From Gammaproteobacteria bacterium (GTDB lineage Bacteria > Pseudomonadota > Gammaproteobacteria > UBA11654), in contig JABHDX010000090.1 of the NCBI GenBank assembly GCA_018672815.1, forward strand, positions 1 through 64,000: DNA of 64,000 nucleotides. The letters run 5' to 3'. Shown piece by piece: positions 29,361-37,673 of this stretch (position 1 is its first letter; every line of letters starts with the position of its first letter). Made by a program: the position numbers and the translations under genes. The notes beneath the pieces are model-generated. The model was not told where the DNA came from and searched no databases. It saw only the letters and a list, made by a program, of their open reading frames with translations.

Positions 29361-31001
29361 CTACATATTACTGTAGTTTGGACCCCCTCCACCTTCAGGC
29401 GTTACCCATACTATATTCTGGCTTGGATCTTTGATATCGCAAGTCTTACAATGCACACAATTCTGTGCATTAATTTGGAATAATTTTTCACCATCTTTTT
29501 CAATAATTTCATAAACACCAGCAGGACAATACCTTTGAGCGGGTTCATCAAAAAGCAGAAGATTTTTCCCTATAGGAATAGAGGTATCTTTTAGTGTTAA
29601 ATGACAAGGCTGATCTTCTTCATGATTCGTGCTTGATAAAAATACTGATGATAGTTTATCAAAAGACAATGATCCATCTGGCTTGTTATAATCTATTTTT
29701 GGCATGACATCGGCATTCTTTAAACATTCATGATCAGGTGTTTCATGATGCAAGGTCAATGGAAGTTTACCTCTGAATATTAGTTGATCTATACCAGCAA
29801 AAAAGACTCCTAATTTAGTTCCAAATTGATGAATGAAGGGTAAAAAATTTCTGGTTTTAAAAAGCTCTTTTTCAACCCAAGAAGACTTAAATTGATTCTC
29901 ATAGTCTTCTAAATCATTAACTGGTGATTCTTTAGTGAATTCTCGAAGAATACTTTCAGCAGCTATCATTCCAGATTTCATAGCTGTATGAGTACCCTTA
30001 ATTCTGGGAAAGTTAAGTGTGCCAGCATTATCACCTATAATTAAACCTCCTGGAAAGCTCATTTTAGGTCTCGACTGATGACCACCTTTTATTAGAGCTC
30101 TTGCTCCATAGGAAACTCTTGTTCCTCCTTTTAAGTATGTCTTGATTGATTGTTGATGCTTCCATTGTTGAAACTCTTCAAAAGGATTGATGTGAGGATT
30201 TTCATAGTCAAGAGGTACAATATACCCAATGAATGCTTGATTGTTCTCAGCATGATAAAAATAAGAGCCTGATAAAGTGTCGCTTTGAGCAGGCCAGCCC
30301 ATCGTATGCATCACTAGGCCCTCTTGGTGCAACTCCGGGTCGATATCCCATACTTCTTTAAAACCAATGCCGTAATGTTGAGGATCTGAATTATGGTCTA
30401 AACTATATTTCTGAATCAGTTGTTTCCCTAAGTGCCCTCGACAACCTTCTGAAAAAATAGTGTATGTGGCTTTCAAATCTATACCTGGCTCAAAACTGTC
30501 TTTGTTGACTTTATCCTTATCGATTCCCATATCACCTGTAGCTACACCAATAACACAATCATCCTCATAGATAATTTCTGAAGCAGTATAACCAGGAAAA
30601 ATGTCCACTCCTAAACCTTCAGCATAGTCTCCTAACCATCGGCAAAGGTTAGCCAAACTAATAATATAATTTCCATGATTTTTAAATGTAGGTGCAAACA
30701 GCAGTGGCACAGAAATGGATGAATTTTCATTGATTAAATACTTAACCTCATCTTTTAAAACAGATGTTTTTACTGGGGTATCTTGTTCTTTCCAATCAGG
30801 TATTAATTCATTTAATGCTTTGGGATCAAAAACATTTCCAGAAAGTATATGAGCTCCAACCTCAGAGCCTTTTTCTAAGACGCATACATTAATTTCTTTT
30901 GATTGCTCATTAGCTAATTGTTTTAATCGAATAGCTGCAGAAAGACCAGAAGGTCCAGCACCCACGATAACCACATCGTATTCCATCGACTCACGTTCCA
31001 C
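29361..31001 (-). CDS. etfD: Electron transfer flavoprotein-ubiquinone oxidoreductase
   Basis: Membrane-associated flavoprotein that passes electrons from ETF, and so from acyl-CoA dehydrogenases, to ubiquinone. The FAD site GAGPSG is at the N-terminus, LSGNVFDP and the ubiquinone-binding region follow, and the C-terminal ferredoxin-like domain has four cluster cysteines (RYCPAGVYE and CVHCKTCDIKDP) and ends VTPEGGGGPNYSNM. The start is GTG at 31001: AAGGAG with a six-base spacer stands directly before it, better than the ATG five codons later. Length 546 residues. ETF itself is not in the window. Confidence 0.95.
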   Translation of the reverse strand: MERESMEYDVVIVGAGPSGLSAAIRLKQLANEQSKEINVCVLEKGSEVGAHILSGNVFDPKALNELIPDWKEQDTPVKTSVLKDEVKYLINENSSISVPLLFAPTFKNHGNYIISLANLCRWLGDYAEGLGVDIFPGYTASEIIYEDDCVIGVATGDMGIDKDKVNKDSFEPGIDLKATYTIFSEGCRGHLGKQLIQKYSLDHNSDPQHYGIGFKEVWDIDPELHQEGLVMHTMGWPAQSDTLSGSYFYHAENNQAFIGYIVPLDYENPHINPFEEFQQWKHQQSIKTYLKGGTRVSYGARALIKGGHQSRPKMSFPGGLIIGDNAGTLNFPRIKGTHTAMKSGMIAAESILREFTKESPVNDLEDYENQFKSSWVEKELFKTRNFLPFIHQFGTKLGVFFAGIDQLIFRGKLPLTLHHETPDHECLKNADVMPKIDYNKPDGSLSFDKLSSVFLSSTNHEEDQPCHLTLKDTSIPIGKNLLLFDEPAQRYCPAGVYEIIEKDGEKLFQINAQNCVHCKTCDIKDPSQNIVWVTPEGGGGPNYSNM

Positions 31002-31021
31002 TGATCGCTCCTTAGATAATT

Positions 31022-31047
31022 CGTAATATTAAACTATAAATATTACG
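31022..31047. promoter_or_regulatory. Operator-like inverted repeat before the ETF-QO gene
   Basis: CGTAATATT at 31022-31030 is the exact reverse complement of AATATTACG at 31039-31047, with eight bases between. It lies 21 bases before the GTG start and its spacer contains TATAGT on the minus strand, a possible -10. A second palindrome AAACGTTT follows at 31051-31058. A dimeric repressor site is likely, but the regulator is unknown. Confidence 0.5.
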
Positions 31048-31115
31048 GTAAAACGTTTATAAAAACTATTTAGAGGGGATTATAAGCTATTTTTATAACT
31101 TCACATGAAAGATTA

Positions 31116-31144
31116 ATTACATCAAAAATCAAATAAACTATAAT
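31116..31144 (+). promoter_or_regulatory. Candidate sigma70 promoter of gpmA
   Basis: ATTACA (31116-31121, 4 of 6 matches to TTGACA), a 17-base spacer and a perfect TATAAT (31139-31144) precede the gpmA ATG by 43 bases. This is among the best-formed promoters I found by eye. Confidence 0.5.
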
Positions 31145-31187
31145 GCTACGATTATTTTTAAAAAATTAAAAAAACATAGGTTTAATT

Positions 31188-31934
31188 ATGGCTGGAAAAC
31201 TCATACTCTGTAGGCATGGTCAAAGCGAATGGAATTTATCAAATCGCTTTACTGGCTGGGAAGATGTTGACTTAACTGAAAAAGGTGAAAAAGAAGCAAA
31301 AGATGCAGGTTATAACTTAGCTAAAGAGAATATTTCTTTTGATGCTGCCTATACATCGCTTTTAAAAAGAGCAACGAGAACTCTATTTATCATACTTGAA
31401 GAAATGAATCTCACTTGGATTCCTATTACCAATGCATGGGAATTAAATGAAAGACATTATGGTGCCCTACAAGGTCTGAATAAATCTGAAGTTGCAAAAG
31501 AATATGGAGAAGAACAGGTTCAGATCTGGAGAAGAAGTTATGATATCCCTCCGCCATTAATTGAAGAAGATGACTTAAATCACCCTCGTCTGGATCAAAA
31601 ATATAATGGCATTGACAACCTGCCTTGTGGTGAAAGCTTGAAAGACACACTCGGTCGTGTTCGCCCCTATTGGCAAGATACTATCCTACCCTCCTTACTA
31701 GGAAATAAAGATACAATTATTGTAGCTCATGGAAATAGTTTGAGATCTCTAATAAAAATGATTGATGATATTAGTGATGAAGATATTATTGAGATGAATA
31801 TTCCAACAGGTATACCCTTGTTGTATGAATTTAATGAAAATTTAAAACCAGTGTCGAAAAGATTCATTGGTGATCAAAAACAAATTGATAAAGCCACTGA
31901 AATGGTTGCTAAACAAGGAATGATTAAAAAATGA
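31188..31934 (+). CDS. gpmA: 2,3-bisphosphoglycerate-dependent phosphoglycerate mutase
   Basis: Interconverts 3- and 2-phosphoglycerate in glycolysis and gluconeogenesis. The phospho-histidine is His10 in LCRHGQSEWN; FTGWEDVDLT, NERHYGALQG and VAHGNSLRSL are all present. At 248 residues it is full length. The next gene, a gamma carbonic anhydrase-like protein, overlaps its stop by ATGA, so the two are co-translated. It diverges from the ETF-QO gene. Confidence 0.97.
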   Translation: MAGKLILCRHGQSEWNLSNRFTGWEDVDLTEKGEKEAKDAGYNLAKENISFDAAYTSLLKRATRTLFIILEEMNLTWIPITNAWELNERHYGALQGLNKSEVAKEYGEEQVQIWRRSYDIPPPLIEEDDLNHPRLDQKYNGIDNLPCGESLKDTLGRVRPYWQDTILPSLLGNKDTIIVAHGNSLRSLIKMIDDISDEDIIEMNIPTGIPLLYEFNENLKPVSKRFIGDQKQIDKATEMVAKQGMIKK

Positions 31935-32449
31935 TCTATAGTATTGATAAGAATACACCAAATTACGATGACTCAAATTTTATAGCTGAGAATGCAACAA
32001 TTATAGGTAAAGTAGAATTAAATAGTGATGTTAGTATATGGTTTAATGTAGTTATTCGAGGTGATAATGACCCTATCATTATAGGAAAAGGATCTAATAT
32101 ACAAGACGGTTCTATATTACATACTGATATTGGAGCTCCTTTAACTATAGGAAAAAATGTCACGATAGGACATAAAGTTATGCTGCATGGATGCAATATC
32201 TCAGATAATTGTCTGATTGGCATCAATAGTACAATTCTTAATCATGCACAAATTGGGAAAAATTCAATTGTTGGTGCTAACTCTCTGATCACAGAAAATA
32301 AAGTTTTCCCAAGCAACTCATTGATTATGGGTTCACCTGCCAAAGTTATAAGATCTTTAGAAGAGAAAGAAATTAAAATGATCCAATTCTCTGCTGAACA
32401 TTATGTTCAAAATGGACAACGATTCAGGAAGTCACTTAAGTCCGTCTAA
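31931..32449 (+). CDS. Gamma carbonic anhydrase family protein
   Basis: Left-handed beta-helix hexapeptide protein of the YrdA/PaaY/CaiE type. The three zinc-binding histidines of the family are present: His64 (LHTD), His81 and His86 (GHKVMLHG). Length 172 residues. Family members range from carbonic anhydrases to thioesterase-like proteins, so the reaction is not fixed by sequence. It overlaps gpmA by four bases, and its 3' end overlaps the convergent tesB gene by 14 bases. Confidence 0.88.
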   Translation: MIYSIDKNTPNYDDSNFIAENATIIGKVELNSDVSIWFNVVIRGDNDPIIIGKGSNIQDGSILHTDIGAPLTIGKNVTIGHKVMLHGCNISDNCLIGINSTILNHAQIGKNSIVGANSLITENKVFPSNSLIMGSPAKVIRSLEEKEIKMIQFSAEHYVQNGQRFRKSLKSV

Positions 32450-33317
32450 CTCTCATTAATCCTTCTTGAGAGGTTGATGCAATGAGCACTCCATCTCTGG
32501 AAAATATTTGTGCTCTTGCAAAACCTCTAGAGCCATTTGATCTTGGACTCTCATAGGCAAATAACAACCATTGATCTACTGCACATGTATTATGAAACCA
32601 CATCGCATGATCCAAACTCGCCATTTGGAATTTATTTTGCATTAAATTGGTTCCATGAGGCAGTATTGCCGTTGTTAACAAGTCATAATCAGAAACATAA
32701 GCAAGCAAAGCCTGATGCATAACAATATCATTAGACATGCTGCCTTTGGCTCTAATCCAACTATGCTTAATTGGGTCTTTTACTTCATTGATTAAAAAAT
32801 GAGGTGTTTCAACTGGTTTAACTTCAAAGGGTCTCTCACGGGTTAACATTCTTCTAATTCTTAAAGGCAGTTGCTCTATCCATTCTGGTTTTATGAGGTC
32901 AACTAAATCTTCTAACTCTTCTGGAGGTGGGACGTTTGGCATAGCTGACTGATGCTCAAGACCATCTTCAGGCACTTGAAAAGATGAAGTCATATTAAAA
33001 ATTTGTTCACCATGCTGAACTGCGATTACTCTTCTATTGGAAAAACTACCTCCATCACGAGCTCTATCTACTTCATATACTATTGGTGCTTCAAAGTCCC
33101 CTCTTCTCAAGAAATAAGCATGCAAAGAATGAACATTTCTGTCTACCACTGTTCTGCTTGCTGCCATTAATGCTTGACCAAGTACTTGTCCTCCAAATAC
33201 CTGTGGGCTTCCAATATCTTGGCTCTCTCCTCTGAAGATATTTTTTTCGATATCTTCAAGGTCCAACAAACTCACCAATCGTTCAATTGATGTGTCTAGG
33301 TTATTGTTTTGATTCAT
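32436..33317 (-). CDS. tesB: Acyl-CoA thioesterase II (TesB)
   Basis: Hydrolyses acyl-CoAs to free acid and CoA; double hotdog fold. Typical segments are FRGESQDIGSPQVFGGQVLGQAL, SLHAYFLRRGD and, in the second half, SLDHAMWFH and FARAQIFSRDGVLIASTSQEG. The frame opens 14 codons upstream, but MNQNNNLDTSIERL starts exactly at a TAATG overlap with the MaoC gene stop, which supports 33317 and 293 residues. Confidence 0.93.
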   Translation of the reverse strand: MNQNNNLDTSIERLVSLLDLEDIEKNIFRGESQDIGSPQVFGGQVLGQALMAASRTVVDRNVHSLHAYFLRRGDFEAPIVYEVDRARDGGSFSNRRVIAVQHGEQIFNMTSSFQVPEDGLEHQSAMPNVPPPEELEDLVDLIKPEWIEQLPLRIRRMLTRERPFEVKPVETPHFLINEVKDPIKHSWIRAKGSMSNDIVMHQALLAYVSDYDLLTTAILPHGTNLMQNKFQMASLDHAMWFHNTCAVDQWLLFAYESPRSNGSRGFARAQIFSRDGVLIASTSQEGLMRVRRT

Positions 33318-33781
33318 TATGATTCTAAATAATAGAAAGAAACTGTTTCTGCTATACAAGCAGGTTTATCTTGCCCTTGTATTTCAACCGTTGTATCGCC
33401 AATAACTTGAATGGCTCCTGCTCTTTGACGTGTTGTCTTAATTGTAGCTCTCGCCCTAATCTTACTCTCAACTTGCACCATATTCGTAAATCGAACTTTA
33501 TTTACACCATAATTAATTGCATTTTTTAAACTTTTGAATTCTATAAACTCTGCAGTCATTGCAGGTATCATCGCAAGTGTTAAATAGCCATGAGCAATAG
33601 TTTTCCCATTTGGCATTTCATTTTTAGCTCTCTCAATATCTACATGAATCCATTGATGATCATTAGTTGATTCTGCAAATTGATTGATTTGATCTTGGGT
33701 AACATCCTTCCATCCAGAAACACCAATCTCTTGTCCTTCCAATGCTTTTAAGTCTTCAAATGTCTCTATCACATGCGCCAT
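33317..33781 (-). CDS. MaoC-like enoyl-CoA hydratase
   Basis: Single hotdog-fold protein of the (R)-specific enoyl-CoA hydratase (MaoC/PhaJ) type. The catalytic Asp-His motif is visible in STNDHQWIHVDIERA, and the HGYLTLAMIPA segment is family-typical. Length 154 residues. It lies three bases after folE and is coupled to tesB. The tesB pairing suggests CoA-ester turnover, perhaps of fatty acids. The substrate is unknown. Confidence 0.88.
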   Translation of the reverse strand: MAHVIETFEDLKALEGQEIGVSGWKDVTQDQINQFAESTNDHQWIHVDIERAKNEMPNGKTIAHGYLTLAMIPAMTAEFIEFKSLKNAINYGVNKVRFTNMVQVESKIRARATIKTTRQRAGAIQVIGDTTVEIQGQDKPACIAETVSFYYLES

Positions 33782-33784
33782 ATA

Positions 33785-34375
33785 TTAACCTTGAACTGGT
33801 CCAATATTATTCAAAAACTCCATCCTAGTTGCTTCAGAATTCCTAAAATCACCCAACATCATGCTAGTGACCATATCTACACTCTTTTTATTCACACCCC
33901 GAGTTGTCATACATGCATGTTTAGCAACGACTACAACACCTACGCCTTTGGGCTGAAGAGAGTTATTGATGCATTTGGCAATTTGAGAAGTCATCTTCTC
34001 TTGAACCTGAAATCGCCTAGCATAAGCATCTACAACTCTAGCGAGCTTACTTATTCCAACAACTTTATTGTTAGGCAAGTAAGCTACATAGGCTTTTCCT
34101 GTAATCATAGCAATATGATGCTCACAATGAGAGGTAAATTCAATACCTCTGAGGGTTACCATTTCATCATAATCCTCGACTTCTTTAAATGTACGAAGCA
34201 TGAATTCATCAGGCTCTTCATTGTATCCACTAAACCAGTCTTTATAAGCCTTAGCAACTCTAGCTGGGGTATCTAACAAGCCTTCACGTTCAGGGTCATC
34301 TCCCGCCCATTCGATTAAAGTTTTAACAGCTGCTTCTGCATCTTCTCTACTAGGAGCATTATTATTGTCAGCCAT
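33785..34375 (-). CDS. folE: GTP cyclohydrolase I
   Basis: Turns GTP into 7,8-dihydroneopterin triphosphate, the start of folate and, through QueD, of queuosine. The zinc ligands Cys84 and His87 (SHCEHH) and a later cysteine (KHACMTTRG) are present, with LVNRxR-like region replaced by the normal [16 protein letters not shown]. Length 196 residues. GAGGA precedes the ATG by seven bases. It heads folE-maoC-tesB. Confidence 0.96.
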   Translation of the reverse strand: MADNNNAPSREDAEAAVKTLIEWAGDDPEREGLLDTPARVAKAYKDWFSGYNEEPDEFMLRTFKEVEDYDEMVTLRGIEFTSHCEHHIAMITGKAYVAYLPNNKVVGISKLARVVDAYARRFQVQEKMTSQIAKCINNSLQPKGVGVVVVAKHACMTTRGVNKKSVDMVTSMMLGDFRNSEATRMEFLNNIGPVQG

Positions 34376-34477
34376 ATTACATTCCTCAAAATTTAACTTT
34401 TATTTAAAAAAATAATAAATTCAAATATTTATGCAAACCATGTTCTCATACATGTAATGCAATTTCACCCAAATCCT

Positions 34478-35032
34478 TCAAGGATAGTTCGTATTAATCA
34501 GTGCTTTTGGATTTTGTGGCTTAATGAGATGGGTATCGAGTTCTATCAATGTATCTCTGGGACTATTATTTTTGATAAATTGATTATCTTGTAATACGCT
34601 CTGAAAAAATTTTGGCTCATAGATTGCACATAGTGGTTCTGGAAGTCCATCTCCTAGGTTAGAAAAGACAGTTGCAAATTTTTTCCTATTTCTATTTGCT
34701 ATCAAATGACTAATAGTTGCGTTATCAAGAAATGGCATATCACAAGCAACAATCAACCAAGCAACGTTTGGGGAAAAACTGAAAGCTGAAAGAATTCCTG
34801 CCATTGGTCCTGTGTATTCATCTAGATCAATAATCTGATTAAATTCTGATCTTTTATCTTCTTCCTTCTGATCCTCTCTAACGGAAATAAATACATCACT
34901 GAGCGAATGTGTTAATAGTGCATAGATTTTATCTAACATAGTTTGGTTGCCATCACTAATCAAAGCCTTATCTTTGCCCATTCTTTTACTATATCCGCCT
35001 GTTAGAATAAGGCCATGAATATCAGATTCCAT
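34478..35032 (-). CDS. mobA: Molybdenum cofactor guanylyltransferase (MobA-like)
   Basis: Attaches GMP to molybdopterin to give the bis-MGD cofactor of DMSO-reductase-family enzymes such as formate dehydrogenase. The nucleotidyltransferase signature LTGGYSKRMGKDKA is near the N-terminus, and VACDMPFL holds the metal-binding Asp. Length 184 residues is normal. It lies ten bases after moaC. The gap to folE (102 bases) has no clear signal. Confidence 0.88.
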   Translation of the reverse strand: MESDIHGLILTGGYSKRMGKDKALISDGNQTMLDKIYALLTHSLSDVFISVREDQKEEDKRSEFNQIIDLDEYTGPMAGILSAFSFSPNVAWLIVACDMPFLDNATISHLIANRNRKKFATVFSNLGDGLPEPLCAIYEPKFFQSVLQDNQFIKNNSPRDTLIELDTHLIKPQNPKALINTNYP

Positions 35033-35042
35033 AATAATCTAA

Positions 35043-35507
35043 TTATCCTATATCTCTTTTACCACCAGACTTTTTTACAAGAGCTACATCCTTAATTATA
35101 ATCTCATGGGAAAGTGATTTACACATATCGTAAACAGTCAGTGCTGCCACACTAGCTCCTGTTAAAGCTTCCATTTCAACTCCTGTTTTATGGTCAATTT
35201 TAACCTTGCAATTGATGATAAGATCTCCCATCTCATTAAAAACAATTTCGATCTTACAAGAATCCAAACTCAAAGGGTGACAAAAAGGTATTAGTTCATG
35301 TGTTTTTTTTGCTGCCATAGTCCCCGCCACTATGGCTGTATCAATTACGGGACCTTTTTTGGTATTGAGCTCTCCATTAGAAAATGCTTCTCTTACCTCT
35401 TTTGGCAGCTCAACTTTTGCTGATGCAATAGCAACCCTTGAAGTCACTTCTTTTTTTGATACATCAACCATGGTAGGTCTATTATTTTTATCTATATGGC
35501 TAGTCAT
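35043..35507 (-). CDS. moaC: Cyclic pyranopterin monophosphate synthase MoaC
   Basis: Second half of the first step of molybdopterin synthesis, acting on the MoaA product. Diagnostic segments: NRPTMVDVSKKEVTSRVA, AKKTHELIPFCHPL, KTGVEMEALTGASVAALTVYDMCK, and the C-terminal KSGGKRDIG. The ATG at 35507 gives 154 residues; a TTG three codons upstream is possible. It is the first gene of moaC-mobA and is divergent from leuC. Confidence 0.95.
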   Translation of the reverse strand: MTSHIDKNNRPTMVDVSKKEVTSRVAIASAKVELPKEVREAFSNGELNTKKGPVIDTAIVAGTMAAKKTHELIPFCHPLSLDSCKIEIVFNEMGDLIINCKVKIDHKTGVEMEALTGASVAALTVYDMCKSLSHEIIIKDVALVKKSGGKRDIG

Positions 35508-35641
35508 TGTTCTCAATTCTTAACACATCCAATTAATTGATATCATTATAACAACAATGTTGTGAATACAGGCTGAATCATGATGATAAATTTTAATCTT
35601 AATTTGATCTATAATGTATGCCAATAAGATAAGCATATAAT

Positions 35642-37054
35642 ATGTCTCTAACATTAATAGAAAAAATTTGGAATGATCATGTCATCAAAGATGATGGAGA
35701 TGGTAATTTCTTAATTTATATCGATCGTATTTTCTTACATGAACGAACTGGCAGTATTGCCTTAAAGAGCATAGAAGAAAGTAATCGATCAGTGAGAAAC
35801 CCAAAAAAGGTTTTTTCAACAATCGATCATATAGTTGATACATTCCCAGGTAGAAATGACACTACATTGATGCCTAGTGGCAGTGCATTTATCAAATCAT
35901 TTAGAGATTCGGTAAATAAAGAAGGAATTAATTTCTTTGATCTAGACAATGAACACCAAGGTATAAGCCATGTTGTATCTCCCGAACAAGGTATAGCACT
36001 ACCCGGTATTACATATATATGTCCAGATTCTCATACCTGCAGTTTAGGTGGTTTAGGATCTATGGCATGGGGCGTTGGTTCTAGTGAGTGTGAGCATGCA
36101 TTGGTTACGAATACACTGCTACTAAAGAAGCCTAAAATGATGCAGGTAACCTTTGAGGGTAAATTAGCGGAAGGAGTTAGTTCTAAAGATTTAATACTCT
36201 ATCTAATATCAAAGTATGGAGCAGCGGGAGGCAAGGGTTATGCAATAGAATTCAAGGGTCCTGTGATTAATAAATTAGGCATTGAAGCAAGGTTGACGCT
36301 CTGTAATATGGCAGTTGAATTTGGTGCTTGGACAGGGATTATAGCACCTGATCAGAAAATATTTGATTACCTAAAAGATAAGCCTTTTGCACCTAGAAAA
36401 GAAAAGTATAATGAAGCTCTCGACCAGTGGAACAAGTTGTACAGTGATCCAGATGCTCACTTTGATAAGCAATTAACAATCAATTGTTCTAACTTATCTC
36501 CATTCGTTACTTGGGGGACCAGTCCAGAACAAGCGCTGCCAATTAATGATGTTATCCCTGACCCAAATAATATAGAAAATGCTTTAGAAAAAGAGTCAGC
36601 ATTAAGAGCTATGGAATATATGAATTTGGAAGCTCATCAAAAAATTAATACAATCAAAATTGATGCAGCATTTATTGGATCTTGTACGAATAGCAGGATT
36701 AGTGACCTTAGATCTGCTGCAAAGTTATTAAAAGGTAAAAAAGTAGCCAAAGGTGTTAAGGCCATTTGTGTTCCCGGATCAACACAGGTTAAGAAAATGG
36801 CAGAACAAGAAGGCCTAGATAAAATTTTTATTGAAGCAGGTTTTGAATGGAGAGAATCGGGATGTTCGATGTGTTTTTTCGTTGGTGGTGAAAGCTTTGA
36901 AGAAAAAAGTAGAGTTATAACAACAACCAATAGAAATTTTGAAAACAGACAAGGAAAAGGAACACGGTCTCACTTAGCTTCTCCAACAACAGTCGCTGCG
37001 AGTGCTATCAGTGGGCATATTAATTTTACTAAAAATATTGGTTCTGAAGTATGA
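35642..37054 (+). CDS. leuC: LeuC-family hydro-lyase large subunit
   Basis: Aconitase-family enzyme; best described as 3-isopropylmalate dehydratase large subunit by overall similarity. The 4Fe-4S cysteines are Cys348 (GSCTNSR), Cys408 and Cys411 (SGCSMC). It differs from canonical LeuC in the active-site segment (ICPDSHTC in place of VCGDSHTA) and in MCFFVGGESF in place of MCLAMNNDRL, so another 2-methylmalate-type substrate is possible. leuA and leuB are not nearby. Length 470 residues. It overlaps leuD by ATGA. Confidence 0.82.
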   Translation: MSLTLIEKIWNDHVIKDDGDGNFLIYIDRIFLHERTGSIALKSIEESNRSVRNPKKVFSTIDHIVDTFPGRNDTTLMPSGSAFIKSFRDSVNKEGINFFDLDNEHQGISHVVSPEQGIALPGITYICPDSHTCSLGGLGSMAWGVGSSECEHALVTNTLLLKKPKMMQVTFEGKLAEGVSSKDLILYLISKYGAAGGKGYAIEFKGPVINKLGIEARLTLCNMAVEFGAWTGIIAPDQKIFDYLKDKPFAPRKEKYNEALDQWNKLYSDPDAHFDKQLTINCSNLSPFVTWGTSPEQALPINDVIPDPNNIENALEKESALRAMEYMNLEAHQKINTIKIDAAFIGSCTNSRISDLRSAAKLLKGKKVAKGVKAICVPGSTQVKKMAEQEGLDKIFIEAGFEWRESGCSMCFFVGGESFEEKSRVITTTNRNFENRQGKGTRSHLASPTTVAASAISGHINFTKNIGSEV

Positions 37055-37665
37055 AACCTTTCAAAACTCATAAAGGAAGTGCTATAGCTTTTTTAAGAAT
37101 TAATATTGATACTGATGCAATTATACCCAGCAGAGAAATCAATAAAGTTTCTAAATTAGGTTTAGGTAAGAGTCTTTTTGCAGAATGGCGTTACATGTCA
37201 TTAAAATCAAAAAAAATAAATAAAGATTTTATATTGAATCAGTCGATATATGAAAATGCCTCAATTCTTTTAACTGGAGATAACTTCGGCTGTGGTTCTT
37301 CCAGAGAACATGCTGTATGGGCTATTCAGCAATGGGGCTTCAGAGTCATTATTGCTCCTAGTTTTGGGACAATTTTTTATAATAATTGCATCAAGAATGG
37401 TCTCTTACCAATAGTCCTTGATGCACAAAAAATTGAAAGTCTTAAGCACTTCATTGAGATTAATCCAATAAAAAATCAATTAAAAATTGACCTATCAAAG
37501 AAGATAATTACTTTTGAAAAGAATAATTCTTTCCATTTTAGCATTGACAAAAAAGATCAAGATTTTTTAATAAATGGTCTTGGCCAAATCGATCTAACAC
37601 TAAAAGAGATAGATCAAATTGATGCCTTCGAAAAGAATCACTTAAACAAGAATTCATGGTTATAA
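37051..37665 (+). CDS. leuD: LeuD-family hydro-lyase small subunit
   Basis: Swivelling-domain subunit that pairs with the LeuC-family protein encoded just upstream, with a four-base overlap. Typical segments are INIDTDAIIPSREI, GDNFGCGSSREHAVWAI and APSFGTIFYNNCIKNGLLP. Length 204 residues fits the proteobacterial LeuD group. The substrate question is shared with its partner. It converges on phoX with eight bases between stops. Confidence 0.87.
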   Translation: MKPFKTHKGSAIAFLRINIDTDAIIPSREINKVSKLGLGKSLFAEWRYMSLKSKKINKDFILNQSIYENASILLTGDNFGCGSSREHAVWAIQQWGFRVIIAPSFGTIFYNNCIKNGLLPIVLDAQKIESLKHFIEINPIKNQLKIDLSKKIITFEKNNSFHFSIDKKDQDFLINGLGQIDLTLKEIDQIDAFEKNHLNKNSWL

Positions 37666-37673
37666 AAAGAAAG

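Noticed and set aside
33773..34276. 167-codon plus-strand open frame opposite folE and the gap
   Set aside because: It lies antisense to a clearly real folE, has no recognisable domain, and the composition looks like a shadow frame.
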